Assembly: GCF_003944705.1 (NCBI RefSeq)
Contig: NZ_RWIS01000008.1
Coordinates: 172,889-236,888 of the forward strand
DNA: 64,000 nt
From: Hymenobacter metallilatus
Lineage (GTDB): Bacteria > Bacteroidota > Bacteroidia > Cytophagales > Hymenobacteraceae
Reading direction: 5' to 3'
Shown: one piece after another, positions 6,441 to 14,557 of the stretch
How the letters are laid out: each line of letters begins with the position of its first letter
Position numbering within the stretch: the first letter of the stretch is position 1
Translations under genes and position numbers: made by a program
Notes under the pieces: generated by a model
Databases searched by the model: none
The model's input: the letters and a program-made list of their open reading frames with translations, nothing else
Told to the model about the DNA's origin: nothing

Positions 6441-8441
6441 TTACGCGGTGCCGGCAGGTAGCGTGAGCCAGAAGGTGGTTCCCTCGCCCACCCCCGACTC
6501 TACCTGCAAGCTGCCCTGGTGGCCATTCACCACAATATCGTGAGCCAGAGAGAGGCCCAGGCCGGTGCCTTCGCCCACGGGCTTGGTGGTGAAAAAGGGC
6601 TCAAAAATATGCTGCTGCACCTCCGGGCTCATACCGGCGCCGTTGTCGCGCACCCAGAGCTGCAACCGTCCTTCGGGCAGGTGGCGGCTGCCTACCTCCA
6701 GCACGGCCTGATATCCGGCTCCCGCCGTAAGCTGGCGCTGGTGCAGGGCATGGAGTGCGTTGGTGCAAAGATTAAGCAGCACCCGACCCAAATCCTGCGC
6801 CACCACGGCCACCTCGGGCAGTTCGGCGTCAAAGGCGGTGCGCAGCTCGGCCACGAAGCCGGGCAGCTGCTGCTGCACTGCCTCGTAGGCCAGCAGCAGG
6901 TTTTCCTGGGCCAGGTGGTTGAGACTCACGAGCTGCCGGGGCTGCTGGCCGGTGCGGGCGTGTTCCAGCATACCTTTGATGATGGCCGTGGCCCGCTGTC
7001 CGTGCTGGCTGATGTTTTGCAGGTTCTGCTTGAGGCCATCCAAGATTTCCCGCTCCAGCCGCCCGTCGCGGGCCAGCTGCTGGGCCCCGTTAATTTCGTC
7101 TACCAGCGTGGTACTCACATCGGCAAAGCGCTTCACGAAGCTCAGCGGGTTTTGCAGCTCGTGGGCCACACCGGCCGTCAGCTCCCCCAGAAACGCCATT
7201 TTCTCGCGCTGCACCAGCATCAGCTGGGCCTCTTTCAGCTCCGCCAGGGAGGTTTGCAGGGCGGCGTTGGTGTGCTGTTGCTGCCGGTCGTGGCGCACCA
7301 GCAGGCCCAGTAGCAGCAACAGGCCGCCTACCCCGGCCAGCAGGCCGTAGGTTTGGTAGCGGCCCCGCAGGGCCTGCTGCTCGGCGGCGGCTTGCTGCTG
7401 CTGCTGGCGGTCCAGGTAGTCTACATTCTGCAGGCGCATCACTTTCTCCTGCCCGAACAGCGTATCCTTCATGGCTACCAGCAGCTTCTGGTAGCGGAAG
7501 GCGCTATCCAGCTGGCCGCGCTGCTCAAACTCCTGGGTAAGTACCACGCTGGCATTGAGCACGCCCCGCAGAAAGCCGTTGGCCCGGGCGGCCTGCGCCC
7601 CCAGCCGGGCGTAGTAGATGCTGGAGTCGGGCTGGTTGAGCTGCTGATACAGGGCGGCCATGCCCAGGTAGGAGAAGTTGAGGCTGCGCAGGTGCCGCCG
7701 CCGCTTCGACTCCGCTATGCTGCGGCGGTAGTAGCCCAATGCCTCCGGGAAGCGGGCTTGCTTGCGGGCTACATTGCCCAGCCCGTACAGGATGTAGTTG
7801 GTAGAGGAGTGCAGGCGCTGCGCCAGGGCATAGGCCCGCTCCTGGAAATAGGCCGCTGAATCCGTCTGATTGTACAGGTCGTAAGCCAGCCCGATGTTGC
7901 TCAGGTCTACCACAATGCGCCGCTCGTCCCGGAGCAGGCTATCCAGCCGCAGGCCCTGAAAATAGTAGGATAGGCCCAGCTGCCGGTCGCGCAGGTACAC
8001 GTAAATAATGCCGATGCTGCGCAGATTCTGGGCCTGCAAAGTGGTATCCTGCACCTGTTCGGCCAGGCGCAGGGAAGTCTGGAACAGCTCCAGGGCCCGG
8101 GCCAGGTTACTCTCGCGCAGGGCCGCGCCCAAGCGGTTGAGAGCAGCCCCCTCGCCCCGGCGGTTATGGGTGCGCCGGGCCAGCGCCAGGGCCCGCCGGG
8201 AGTAGCGGGCCGCCGCCTCCGTATCGGAAGCCCACAGCTGGTCGCTGATGCGGCACAACAGCTGAATGCGGCTGCTGTCCGATTGGGGCTGGCGCTCCAG
8301 AGCCTGCAGGCTATCGAGGGTAGAATGCCACAGCGGCTTGCGGCCCTGAGCCAGCGTCAGCACGGGCAGTAACAGCAGGCACGCCAGCAGGCACCGCCAC
8401 CGGTCAAACTTCAGACAAACAATAGAAAGCAGGTTGGGCAC
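6441..8441 (-). CDS. TPR-repeat sensor histidine kinase (orphan)
   Basis: The 666-residue protein has an N-terminal signal/anchor (LLACLLLLPVLTLAQ) and a periplasmic array of TPR-like helices at about 35-330. One membrane segment follows (YGLLAGVGGLLLLLGLLVRH), then a short coiled coil. The HisKA-type dimerisation helix carries the phospho-acceptor in GVAHELQNPLSF, and the HATPase has N-box NLCTNALHAL and glycine boxes DNGAGM and GTGLGLSLAHDI. No response regulator lies next to it, so it is an orphan kinase here. This TPR-HisKA layout is common in Bacteroidota, and the TPR region is presumed to take the signal. Confidence 0.93.
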   Translation of the reverse strand: MPNLLSIVCLKFDRWRCLLACLLLLPVLTLAQGRKPLWHSTLDSLQALERQPQSDSSRIQLLCRISDQLWASDTEAAARYSRRALALARRTHNRRGEGAALNRLGAALRESNLARALELFQTSLRLAEQVQDTTLQAQNLRSIGIIYVYLRDRQLGLSYYFQGLRLDSLLRDERRIVVDLSNIGLAYDLYNQTDSAAYFQERAYALAQRLHSSTNYILYGLGNVARKQARFPEALGYYRRSIAESKRRRHLRSLNFSYLGMAALYQQLNQPDSSIYYARLGAQAARANGFLRGVLNASVVLTQEFEQRGQLDSAFRYQKLLVAMKDTLFGQEKVMRLQNVDYLDRQQQQQAAAEQQALRGRYQTYGLLAGVGGLLLLLGLLVRHDRQQQHTNAALQTSLAELKEAQLMLVQREKMAFLGELTAGVAHELQNPLSFVKRFADVSTTLVDEINGAQQLARDGRLEREILDGLKQNLQNISQHGQRATAIIKGMLEHARTGQQPRQLVSLNHLAQENLLLAYEAVQQQLPGFVAELRTAFDAELPEVAVVAQDLGRVLLNLCTNALHALHQRQLTAGAGYQAVLEVGSRHLPEGRLQLWVRDNGAGMSPEVQQHIFEPFFTTKPVGEGTGLGLSLAHDIVVNGHQGSLQVESGVGEGTTFWLTLPAGTA

Positions 8442-8552
8442 AGCACTTCAGCTCACCGCTGCCAGTCAGTGGGAATCAGGCAGCTGAACAGTACGCAAAT
8501 ATCCATTAAAAAACCTGAACCATTGCTGCCCCACCGGGCGGGCCGGGCCCAG

Positions 8553-8975
8553 TTACCGGAGTTGAGTATTCCCGGCTGCCCGGCTGCGGAACCAGGCATG
8601 GGCGGCCAGCTCACCTGCCATTCCGGTCAGTACTCCGGCGGCGTAGCACAGCAAGTCGCTCCACAGGAAGCCGTGGCCCAGTGCCAATGCCCCCAGGGTG
8701 GTGGCCCGGATGGCCTGCAGCCAGGTCGGGTGCCACAGCTGGCTGATTTCGATGCTCACGGCCAGGCCAAACGCAGCGGCTCCGGCTTGCCAGCTGCTCC
8801 AGCGGGGCCGCACCAGGCCCGTTAGCCAGAACACCAGCAACGCCCAAAGCGTGTCGCCAGCGTAGCGGGCCACCACCAGGGGCAGCCACCCCGCAAAGCG
8901 TCGTGAGGCCAGCCCCAGCCCCAGCGTGGTGGCCAGCAGCAGCACATACACGCCAAACGGCCGGGACAAGCGCAT
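8553..8975 (-). CDS. DUF2809 family membrane protein
   Basis: The product is about 140 residues with four to five hydrophobic helices. The LASRRFAGWLPLVVARYAGDTLWALLVFW block and the later SIEISQL..W.....R.T are typical of DUF2809 (small inner-membrane proteins of unknown role). I chose the Met at 8975, which starts MRLSRPFGVY right before the first helix; an in-frame Met at 9026 would add 17 residues with no membrane or domain character. The gene is divergent from the GNAT gene at 9145. Confidence 0.75.
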   Translation of the reverse strand: MRLSRPFGVYVLLLATTLGLGLASRRFAGWLPLVVARYAGDTLWALLVFWLTGLVRPRWSSWQAGAAAFGLAVSIEISQLWHPTWLQAIRATTLGALALGHGFLWSDLLCYAAGVLTGMAGELAAHAWFRSRAAGNTQLR

Positions 8976-9076
8976 ATCAGAAAAGCTTTTGGGGGTGAGC
9001 AGCAAGACATGGCAAGAATACGACACCTACCCCACACCTGCATTGCCCGCCGTAGCGCAGGCCGAAGCAGACGTTG

Positions 9077-9084
9077 TACCTTCG
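9077..9084 (+). promoter_or_regulatory. -7 element for the GNAT gene
   Basis: TACCTTCG is a common variant of the Bacteroidota TAnnTTTG box. It lies 60 nt upstream of the chosen start at 9145. An in-frame ATG at 9097 is closer to the box, so a 16-residue longer protein is possible. Confidence 0.5.
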
Positions 9085-9144
9085 TGCCCCCCCCTCATGC
9101 ACTTGCCCACTGTACCACCGCACCCTGCTCAGCCTGTGACACCA

Positions 9145-9594
9145 ATGACGCTTATCTGGATTCTGAAGCCCTTTCCGGCCCTCACCCTACCCGAGCTCTA
9201 CGCCTTGCTGCAGCTGCGGGCCGAGGTATTTGTGGTGGAGCAGGCCTGCCCGTTTCAGGACCTGGATGGGCAGGACCAGGCGGCACATCACCTGCTGGGG
9301 TATGCGCCGGACGGAGAACTGGCGGCATACACCCGGCTGTTTGGGGCGGGTATTACCTACCCCGAGGCCAGTATTGGCCGGGTAGTAGTAAGCCCCCGTT
9401 ACCGGCGCTACGGTTTGGGCCGGGCGTTGCTGCAGCAGTCTATTGCTGCCGTTGGCGAGCTGTTTGGCCCCCAGCCCATCCAGATAGGAGCGCAGCTCTA
9501 CCTGCAGGCATTTTACGAGGACTTCGGCTTTCGGCAGGTGGGCGAAGGTTATCTGGAAGACGGTATTCCGCACATCCATATGGTGCGGGCCTGA
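9145..9594 (+). CDS. ElaA-type GNAT N-acetyltransferase
   Basis: The 149-residue protein matches the ElaA branch of the GNAT superfamily. It starts TLIWILKPFPALTLPELYAL, has the LRAEVFVVEQACPFQDLDG block typical of the family, and the acetyl-CoA-binding segment IGRVVVSPRYRRYGLGRALL with the R/Q-x-x-G-x-G/A pyrophosphate loop. The acceptor is unknown for this branch. The longer open frame extending back to 8926 runs over the divergent gene and lacks family similarity, so the start at 9145 is preferred. Confidence 0.88.
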   Translation: MTLIWILKPFPALTLPELYALLQLRAEVFVVEQACPFQDLDGQDQAAHHLLGYAPDGELAAYTRLFGAGITYPEASIGRVVVSPRYRRYGLGRALLQQSIAAVGELFGPQPIQIGAQLYLQAFYEDFGFRQVGEGYLEDGIPHIHMVRA

Positions 9595-9954
9595 TGTGGA
9601 TTTTCGCCGGCTTTAGCTTGCGGATTCCGCCTTGCCTGCGGCTCCTGCACTCCTCCGCATAACACATGTATCCAGCAATGCATTGCCCACTCATCCGCCG
9701 GCCAGCTGGCCCCGCGTCCGTCGAGATTCATGCTTTTTCCTATTCCAATTTTTCAGCTTGATCAGCCCAAGTTTCGTACATGTCAGGTTAACTTAGGTAA
9801 CTACCTGTCCCCCCTGCCTGCTCTCATCTTGCTGCTACCTGATTTTCCGACGCCCACTCAACGGACGGGGTAGCGGAGTAATGACTTCCGTTTTGTCGAG
9901 TATTTTTGAGTTGGCTCACTAATAGCCTCCTGCTTTTTCTGTTTTCTACGCCCT
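9595..9954. other. 360-bp intergenic region
   Basis: I see no gene, palindrome family or clear terminator here. The last 100 bp are relatively AT-rich and contain TTTTG and TTTTTG tracts (near 9890 and 9904) that could belong to the promoter of the PAS gene, but no good TAnnTTTG box at a convincing distance. Confidence 0.5.
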
Positions 9955-11256
9955 ATGCCTACCCCTACCTTTCCGGTCGATTATCAACGGCTTTTCCACG
10001 CCCTGCCCGACAATTTTCTGCTGATTGCCCCTAATGCGGAAGCCACCATTGTGGATAATACGGACAGCCACGTAGCCGTATCGTTGAAAAGCCGGGAAGA
10101 GGCCGTGGGCAAGCCATTCTTTGAGGCGTACCCGGCCACCGACGAGGAATCGGCCCGTATTATCCGGGAGTCGCACGAGCATGTGCGCCGGCACCGGGAG
10201 CCGCATACCATGCCCCTTATCCGCTACGACCTGGAAAAACATACGGCGCAGGGAGTGGAGCTGGAGGAATTGTACTGGGAAGCTACCCACTACCCCGTAT
10301 TGAGTGCCAACGGAGACCTGGAATTCATTTTGCAGCGCACCCAGAACGTGACGGAGCGCTACCTCGCCGAGCAGCGCAGCCGGCAGATGCAGCAGGCCCT
10401 GGATGAGCAGCATGAGCGCATGCGCTTTATCCTGGAATCCTTGCCGGTGATGATCTGGACGGCCCTCCCTGATGGCAGCCGGGACTTCTTCAACTCCCGC
10501 TGGCTGCAGTTTACGGGTCAAACCCTGGAACAACAGACGGGCTTTCAGTGGTTGGGCAGCCTGCATCCCGACGACCAGAGCCGGGTGCGCACCACCTGGG
10601 AAGACTGCGTGGCCAGCGGCCAGACCTATCAGGTAGAGTACCGCCTGCGCCGGGCCGACGGGCACTACCGCTGGGTACTGGTACGCGCCCAGCCCCGCCT
10701 CGCTCCCGATGGCTCACTTCTGATGTGGGTGGGCTGCGGCATGGATATTCATGATCAGAAACAGATGGTAGAGGAGCTGCTGGAGCAAAATGAGCAGCAG
10801 GCGTTGCTGTCGGATCAGGCCTATCAGGCGTTTCAGCAGGTAGAGCAACAGCGCGAAACGTTCTATAACCTGTTCATGTACACACCGGCCCTGATTTGCG
10901 TTTTGCGGGGGGCCGAACACCGCTTTGAGTTCGTGAATACGCAGTACCAAAACATGTTTGCCGGCCGACAATTGCTGGGATTAACTGTGCGGGAAGCATT
11001 GCCCGAAGTGGTTGACCAGGGCTTTGTTGCGCTACTGGACAATGTATATACCACTGGTGAGGTATTTGTGGGCAACGAAATACCGGTTGCCATTGCCAAA
11101 GAGCCGGGCGGCGAGCTGGAAACCCGGTATTTTAACTTCACTTATCAGCAGCTGCGCGAAAACGGCGAGAAAGCCGGCATAACAGTATTTGCCTACGATG
11201 TTACCGCCCTGGTTCAGGCCCGGCAAATCCTCGAAAACCCCGATGCTTCTGCCTGA
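9955..11256 (+). CDS. Triple PAS-domain protein without transmitter domain
   Basis: The 433-residue soluble protein contains three PAS folds, at about 12-128, 145-275 and 295-425, joined by Gln/Glu-rich coiled linkers (EQRSRQMQQALDEQHERM). The second is the clearest: a PAS_3-type core with DGSRDFFNSRWLQFTGQT, HPDDQSRV and YRWVLVRAQPRLAPDG. After the third PAS (ITVFAYDVTALVQARQIL) it stops: there is no HisKA, HATPase, GGDEF or methyl-accepting region. Family members usually continue into a histidine kinase, so this is either a stand-alone sensor or a truncated kinase. The next gene, 51 bp downstream, encodes a CZB-like protein. Confidence 0.88.
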   Translation: MPTPTFPVDYQRLFHALPDNFLLIAPNAEATIVDNTDSHVAVSLKSREEAVGKPFFEAYPATDEESARIIRESHEHVRRHREPHTMPLIRYDLEKHTAQGVELEELYWEATHYPVLSANGDLEFILQRTQNVTERYLAEQRSRQMQQALDEQHERMRFILESLPVMIWTALPDGSRDFFNSRWLQFTGQTLEQQTGFQWLGSLHPDDQSRVRTTWEDCVASGQTYQVEYRLRRADGHYRWVLVRAQPRLAPDGSLLMWVGCGMDIHDQKQMVEELLEQNEQQALLSDQAYQAFQQVEQQRETFYNLFMYTPALICVLRGAEHRFEFVNTQYQNMFAGRQLLGLTVREALPEVVDQGFVALLDNVYTTGEVFVGNEIPVAIAKEPGGELETRYFNFTYQQLRENGEKAGITVFAYDVTALVQARQILENPDASA

Positions 11257-11307
11257 TATGCCCTGGCATTATTTTATAGCTAGCTTTCGGGCTGAACGGT
11301 ATACGGT

Positions 11308-11658
11308 ATGGAGCTAAGTAGTTTGGATTTTCAGCAGGCCCGCATTAAGCAGGTGCTGTTTAAGTCGCGGCTGCGCTCAGTGCTGTACGGCGTGCGGGAA
11401 CCGGACCCTACCTTGTTCTCGCTGGCCGACAACCCCTTGGGCGTGTGGCTCCGCACCACCGTGCAGCCCAAGTACGGGGCTTCCTTGCCCTACCAGCGCC
11501 TGGAGCAGGAGCTGCAGCGGATGCTGCTTACCGGCAAATCGTTGGTACAACAGTACCAGCAGGGCCAGCTGGAAGAATCGAGGGCTGGCCTGGAGCAGTT
11601 GGACAAACACGCTTCCCGCATCGAGACGCTGCTGCAGGATCTGGAGCAGCTAGCCTAG
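11308..11658 (+). CDS. CZB-like four-helix protein lacking zinc ligands
   Basis: The 116-residue protein fits the pattern of the chemoreceptor zinc-binding (CZB, PF13682) domain. The helix KQVLFKSRLRSVLYG corresponds to the usual DHxxFKxRxYxxL. NPLGVWL corresponds to CxLGxWL, and the following helix YQRLEQELQRMLLTGKSLV corresponds to FxxLxxHxxVHxxAxxL. A last helix ends SRIETLLQDLEQL. In this alignment the four zinc ligands (His, Cys, His, His) are replaced by Gln, Asn, Leu and Leu. The assignment rests on pattern alone. It probably forms a transcription unit with the PAS protein upstream. Confidence 0.6.
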   Translation: MELSSLDFQQARIKQVLFKSRLRSVLYGVREPDPTLFSLADNPLGVWLRTTVQPKYGASLPYQRLEQELQRMLLTGKSLVQQYQQGQLEESRAGLEQLDKHASRIETLLQDLEQLA

Positions 11659-11701
11659 TAGGTTCGGTATCTGGCTGAGCTCTTCGTCGTACTTTGGGGC
11701 A

Positions 11702-13369
11702 ATGAAACGTTCCATCTCACTGCTGCTGGCTACCGTACTACAGCTGGCCGCCCTGGCGGTTTCGGCGCAGGCAATCAGCAAAAAAACAGATAGGGCTCTT
11801 CGTCAGGTTCGCCCCGACGACCTAAAGGCGCACATTCAGTATCTGGCCGACGATAAGCTGCGCGGCCGCAAGCCCGGCACCCCCGGCTACCAGCTTGCCG
11901 TTGAGTACGTAACCGGGCAGCTGCGCCGCTTTGGGGTGCAGCCTGCCGGCGAAGAGGGCTCATTTACGCAGCGCGTACGCCTGCGCCGTGCCACGGTGCG
12001 GCCGGGCGCCACGGTTACTTATGAGCCTGGGGGTGGGGCGCTGGTGCTGGCCCCGGCCGAAGTGCATTTGCTGCCTCACCCTGAGTTGCCCCGGGCCCGC
12101 CTGGCCCCGGCCGGCCTGGCCTTTGCCGGCTACGGCATTTCGGCCCCTGATCAAGGCTACGACGACTACCAGAACCTGGATGTAAAGGGCAAAGTAGTGG
12201 TGATTGTGCGCGGAGCTCCGCGCCGCTTCCCCAGCACTGTAGCCGCCGCCAGCCAGGACCAGACCCTACTGGTACAAACGGCCGCCCGGCGCGGGGCGGT
12301 AGGTGTACTGTTTGCCAGCACCCGTCCGGCTCCCGTAACGGCGGCCACCGCCGCTACGGTCCGCCCGCTTTCTACCACCAGCGTGCTGGGCCCCGATGGG
12401 CGGGTAGCCGCTGCCCGGGGCTTCATCAGCGGCTCGGGCGTAGAGCTAACGGGCACCCTCTCTGCCGCCGGCCTGCAAGTGCTGCTGGCCAATGCCGCCA
12501 CCGATACCGCCCGGGTACTGAGCAGCCTGCGGCAGGGTACGCCGGCACCGGTAGCCCTGCGTGGCACGCTCAGCGCCACCTGGGAGTCGGTTTACCAAGA
12601 TGTTGACTCCTACAACGTGGTGGGTAAAATTCCGGGCTCCGACCCGGTGCTGCGCAACGAGTACGTGGTGCACTCAGCCCACCTCGACCACCTGGGCGTG
12701 GGCACCCCCGTGCAGGGCGACTCCATCTACAACGGGGCCCACGACAATGCCTCAGGCGTAGCCTCGGTGCTGGAAATTGCCCGGCTATACGCGCACCTCA
12801 GGCAGAAGCCCCGACGCAGCATTCTGCTGGTACTGCAAACCGGCGAGGAGCTGGGCCTGCTGGGCTCGGCCTATTTTGCGGCCCGGCCCACGGTACCCAA
12901 GACCAGCCTGGTTGCCGATGTAAATACGGATATGCCCACCATCATTGCGCCGCTGCTGTCGGTGGTGGCACTGGGGGCCCAGCACTCCACACTGGCCCGG
13001 CCCGTGGCCGCGGCGGCCCGCCACCTGGGCCTGACGGTGGAAGAAGACCCCGAGCCCGAGCAGAACCGCTTTATCCGCTCCGACCAGTACAGCTTCGTGG
13101 CCCAGGGTATTCCGGCCCTGCACATCAAATACGGCAACCGCACCCCCGATGGCCGCAACAACCTGGCCGAGCAGGTGCAGAAGTGGCGGGCCCTCACCTA
13201 CCACAAACCCCAGGACGACCTCACGGGCACCTTCGACTTCGAGGCTGGCCGACAGTACGTGCAGCTGAACTTTCTGATTGGGTATCTGGTAGCTCAGAGC
13301 CCCGAGCGCCCCACTTGGAACCCCAACGACTTCTTCGGCCGGCGCTTTGGGGTGCCGCAGCCGGAGTAA
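11702..13369 (+). CDS. M28 family zinc peptidase with PA domain
   Basis: The 555-residue protein has a signal peptide (LLLATVLQLAALAVSAQA) and an N-terminal helical region (LADDKLRGRKPGTPGYQLA). A protease-associated (PA) insert spans about 135-300, and an M28 aminopeptidase domain follows. Di-zinc ligands are visible: His near 327 in HSAHLDHLG, Asp near 348 in GAHDNASG, the catalytic GEELGLLGS pair near 381, Asp near 410 in NTDMP, and a final His near 473 in LHIKYG. It is presumably periplasmic or secreted and releases N-terminal residues from peptides. A TACTTTG box ends about 6 nt before the ATG. Confidence 0.93.
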   Translation: MKRSISLLLATVLQLAALAVSAQAISKKTDRALRQVRPDDLKAHIQYLADDKLRGRKPGTPGYQLAVEYVTGQLRRFGVQPAGEEGSFTQRVRLRRATVRPGATVTYEPGGGALVLAPAEVHLLPHPELPRARLAPAGLAFAGYGISAPDQGYDDYQNLDVKGKVVVIVRGAPRRFPSTVAAASQDQTLLVQTAARRGAVGVLFASTRPAPVTAATAATVRPLSTTSVLGPDGRVAAARGFISGSGVELTGTLSAAGLQVLLANAATDTARVLSSLRQGTPAPVALRGTLSATWESVYQDVDSYNVVGKIPGSDPVLRNEYVVHSAHLDHLGVGTPVQGDSIYNGAHDNASGVASVLEIARLYAHLRQKPRRSILLVLQTGEELGLLGSAYFAARPTVPKTSLVADVNTDMPTIIAPLLSVVALGAQHSTLARPVAAAARHLGLTVEEDPEPEQNRFIRSDQYSFVAQGIPALHIKYGNRTPDGRNNLAEQVQKWRALTYHKPQDDLTGTFDFEAGRQYVQLNFLIGYLVAQSPERPTWNPNDFFGRRFGVPQPE

Positions 13370-13545
13370 TGGCTCTGGAAGTCTGGCCCACTGAAAATTG
13401 TACAAATACAGGGCATTTGCTTACCGATTTCGGACAAAAATTCCGAATATTAAGCCTCGGCCCTAATGCGGCAGGTTGCCCGGCTTCTGGAGCACACCGG
13501 CGCTGGCAGGCCGAGCCCAGCACCTTCTGTTCCGGCCTGATCCGC

Positions 13546-14169
13546 ATGATTATCTACGGCTACCGTTCCTCTCACCTGCTTACCGAATCCGTTGCCGGGG
13601 AGTGCCTGGCCTGCTCTGCTCCCTCCGGAATGCGCATGAGTGTTTTCGGCCGCTACGTGCACGTGTACTGGATTCCGCTGTTTTCTATTGGGAAAGTGGG
13701 AGCCTCTGAGTGTGGCCATTGCCGGCAGGTGCTCAAGCCCAAGGAAATGGATACTGGCCTGCGTCAGACGTTTCAGGAACTCAAGCAACGCGCCAAAACT
13801 CCGCTGTGGCATTTTGTGGGGCTGCTGCTAGTAGTGGCCCTGATCCTGTGGGGCCTGGTAGCCAGCAGCAACAACCGGCGGGCCAATCAGACGTTCATCA
13901 CCACCCCCCACAAGGGCGACCTGTACCACGTCCGGACCGATAATGGGCACTACTCGCTGTGGAAAGTGCAGGATGTGGCCGGCAACGCGGTGAAGCTGCT
14001 GGCCAACAACTACGAAATCGACAACGAGACGAAAGTTCAGGATCTGAACAAGCCCGAAAACTACGCCGCCGACCCCCTGGAGCTTACTCGCTACGACCTT
14101 AAAATCATGCTGGATAAGCAGGAGATTGTAGACGTAGAACGGCCCGAAACGACAGTGGTAAAACGCTAG
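13546..14169 (+). CDS. Zinc-ribbon membrane protein of unknown function
   Basis: The 207-residue protein has an N-terminal zinc ribbon: CLAC at about residues 20-23 and CGHC at about 61-64, with a hydrophobic stretch (VHVYWIPLFSIGKVG) between them. A single membrane helix follows (FVGLLLVVALILWGLVAS), then a C-terminal soluble region of about 100 residues (GDLYHVRTDNGHYSLWKVQDV) that looks like a small beta domain. The open frame extends back to 13183 inside the peptidase gene; the ATG at 13546 is chosen because the earlier part overlaps that gene and lacks protein-like character. Its role is unknown. Confidence 0.82.
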   Translation: MIIYGYRSSHLLTESVAGECLACSAPSGMRMSVFGRYVHVYWIPLFSIGKVGASECGHCRQVLKPKEMDTGLRQTFQELKQRAKTPLWHFVGLLLVVALILWGLVASSNNRRANQTFITTPHKGDLYHVRTDNGHYSLWKVQDVAGNAVKLLANNYEIDNETKVQDLNKPENYAADPLELTRYDLKIMLDKQEIVDVERPETTVVKR

Positions 14170-14557
14170 CAACCCCAAGGCACGAGCTAGCCAGCTACGC
14201 TTCGGTGGGGCACCACGGTATCGGTAATAAAAAACTCCCCCAAAGCCCCGACGGGACGACACTTTTAAACCAAGTGTTGCCCCACCGGGGCTTTGAACGT
14301 GTTTGAACATGGTATTGGAGCAGTTTTTACTACCAATTGGTCGTCCCGCCGGGGCTTCTGTTTTATCGTCAGCATAGCGGGGCCTGACGGGTAAGCTGCA
14401 GCGGTTTTAAGAGCTGTAAATCGGGCTTGTAGCGCCAGGCGGTAAGTTCATAGCCGGGTATACCGCTCCGCCGGCCAACGGGCAGCCGGAAGCGCCGGGC
14501 TGCCGCTCACGCTGCACTGTGCATGAAACCGCCACGGTAGCCTGCTCGCCCCATTTT
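14170..14557. terminator. Convergent intergenic region with compound hairpins
   Basis: Between two convergent genes, AAAGCCCCGACGGGACGAC (14242-14260) can pair either with CCACCGGGGCTTT nearby (to about 14295) or with GTCGTCCCGCCGGGGCTT further on (about 14341-14358). ACACTT and AAGTGT close the inner loop of the first fold. The alternative pairings share the same left arm. The remaining bases to 14557 show nothing further. Confidence 0.6.
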
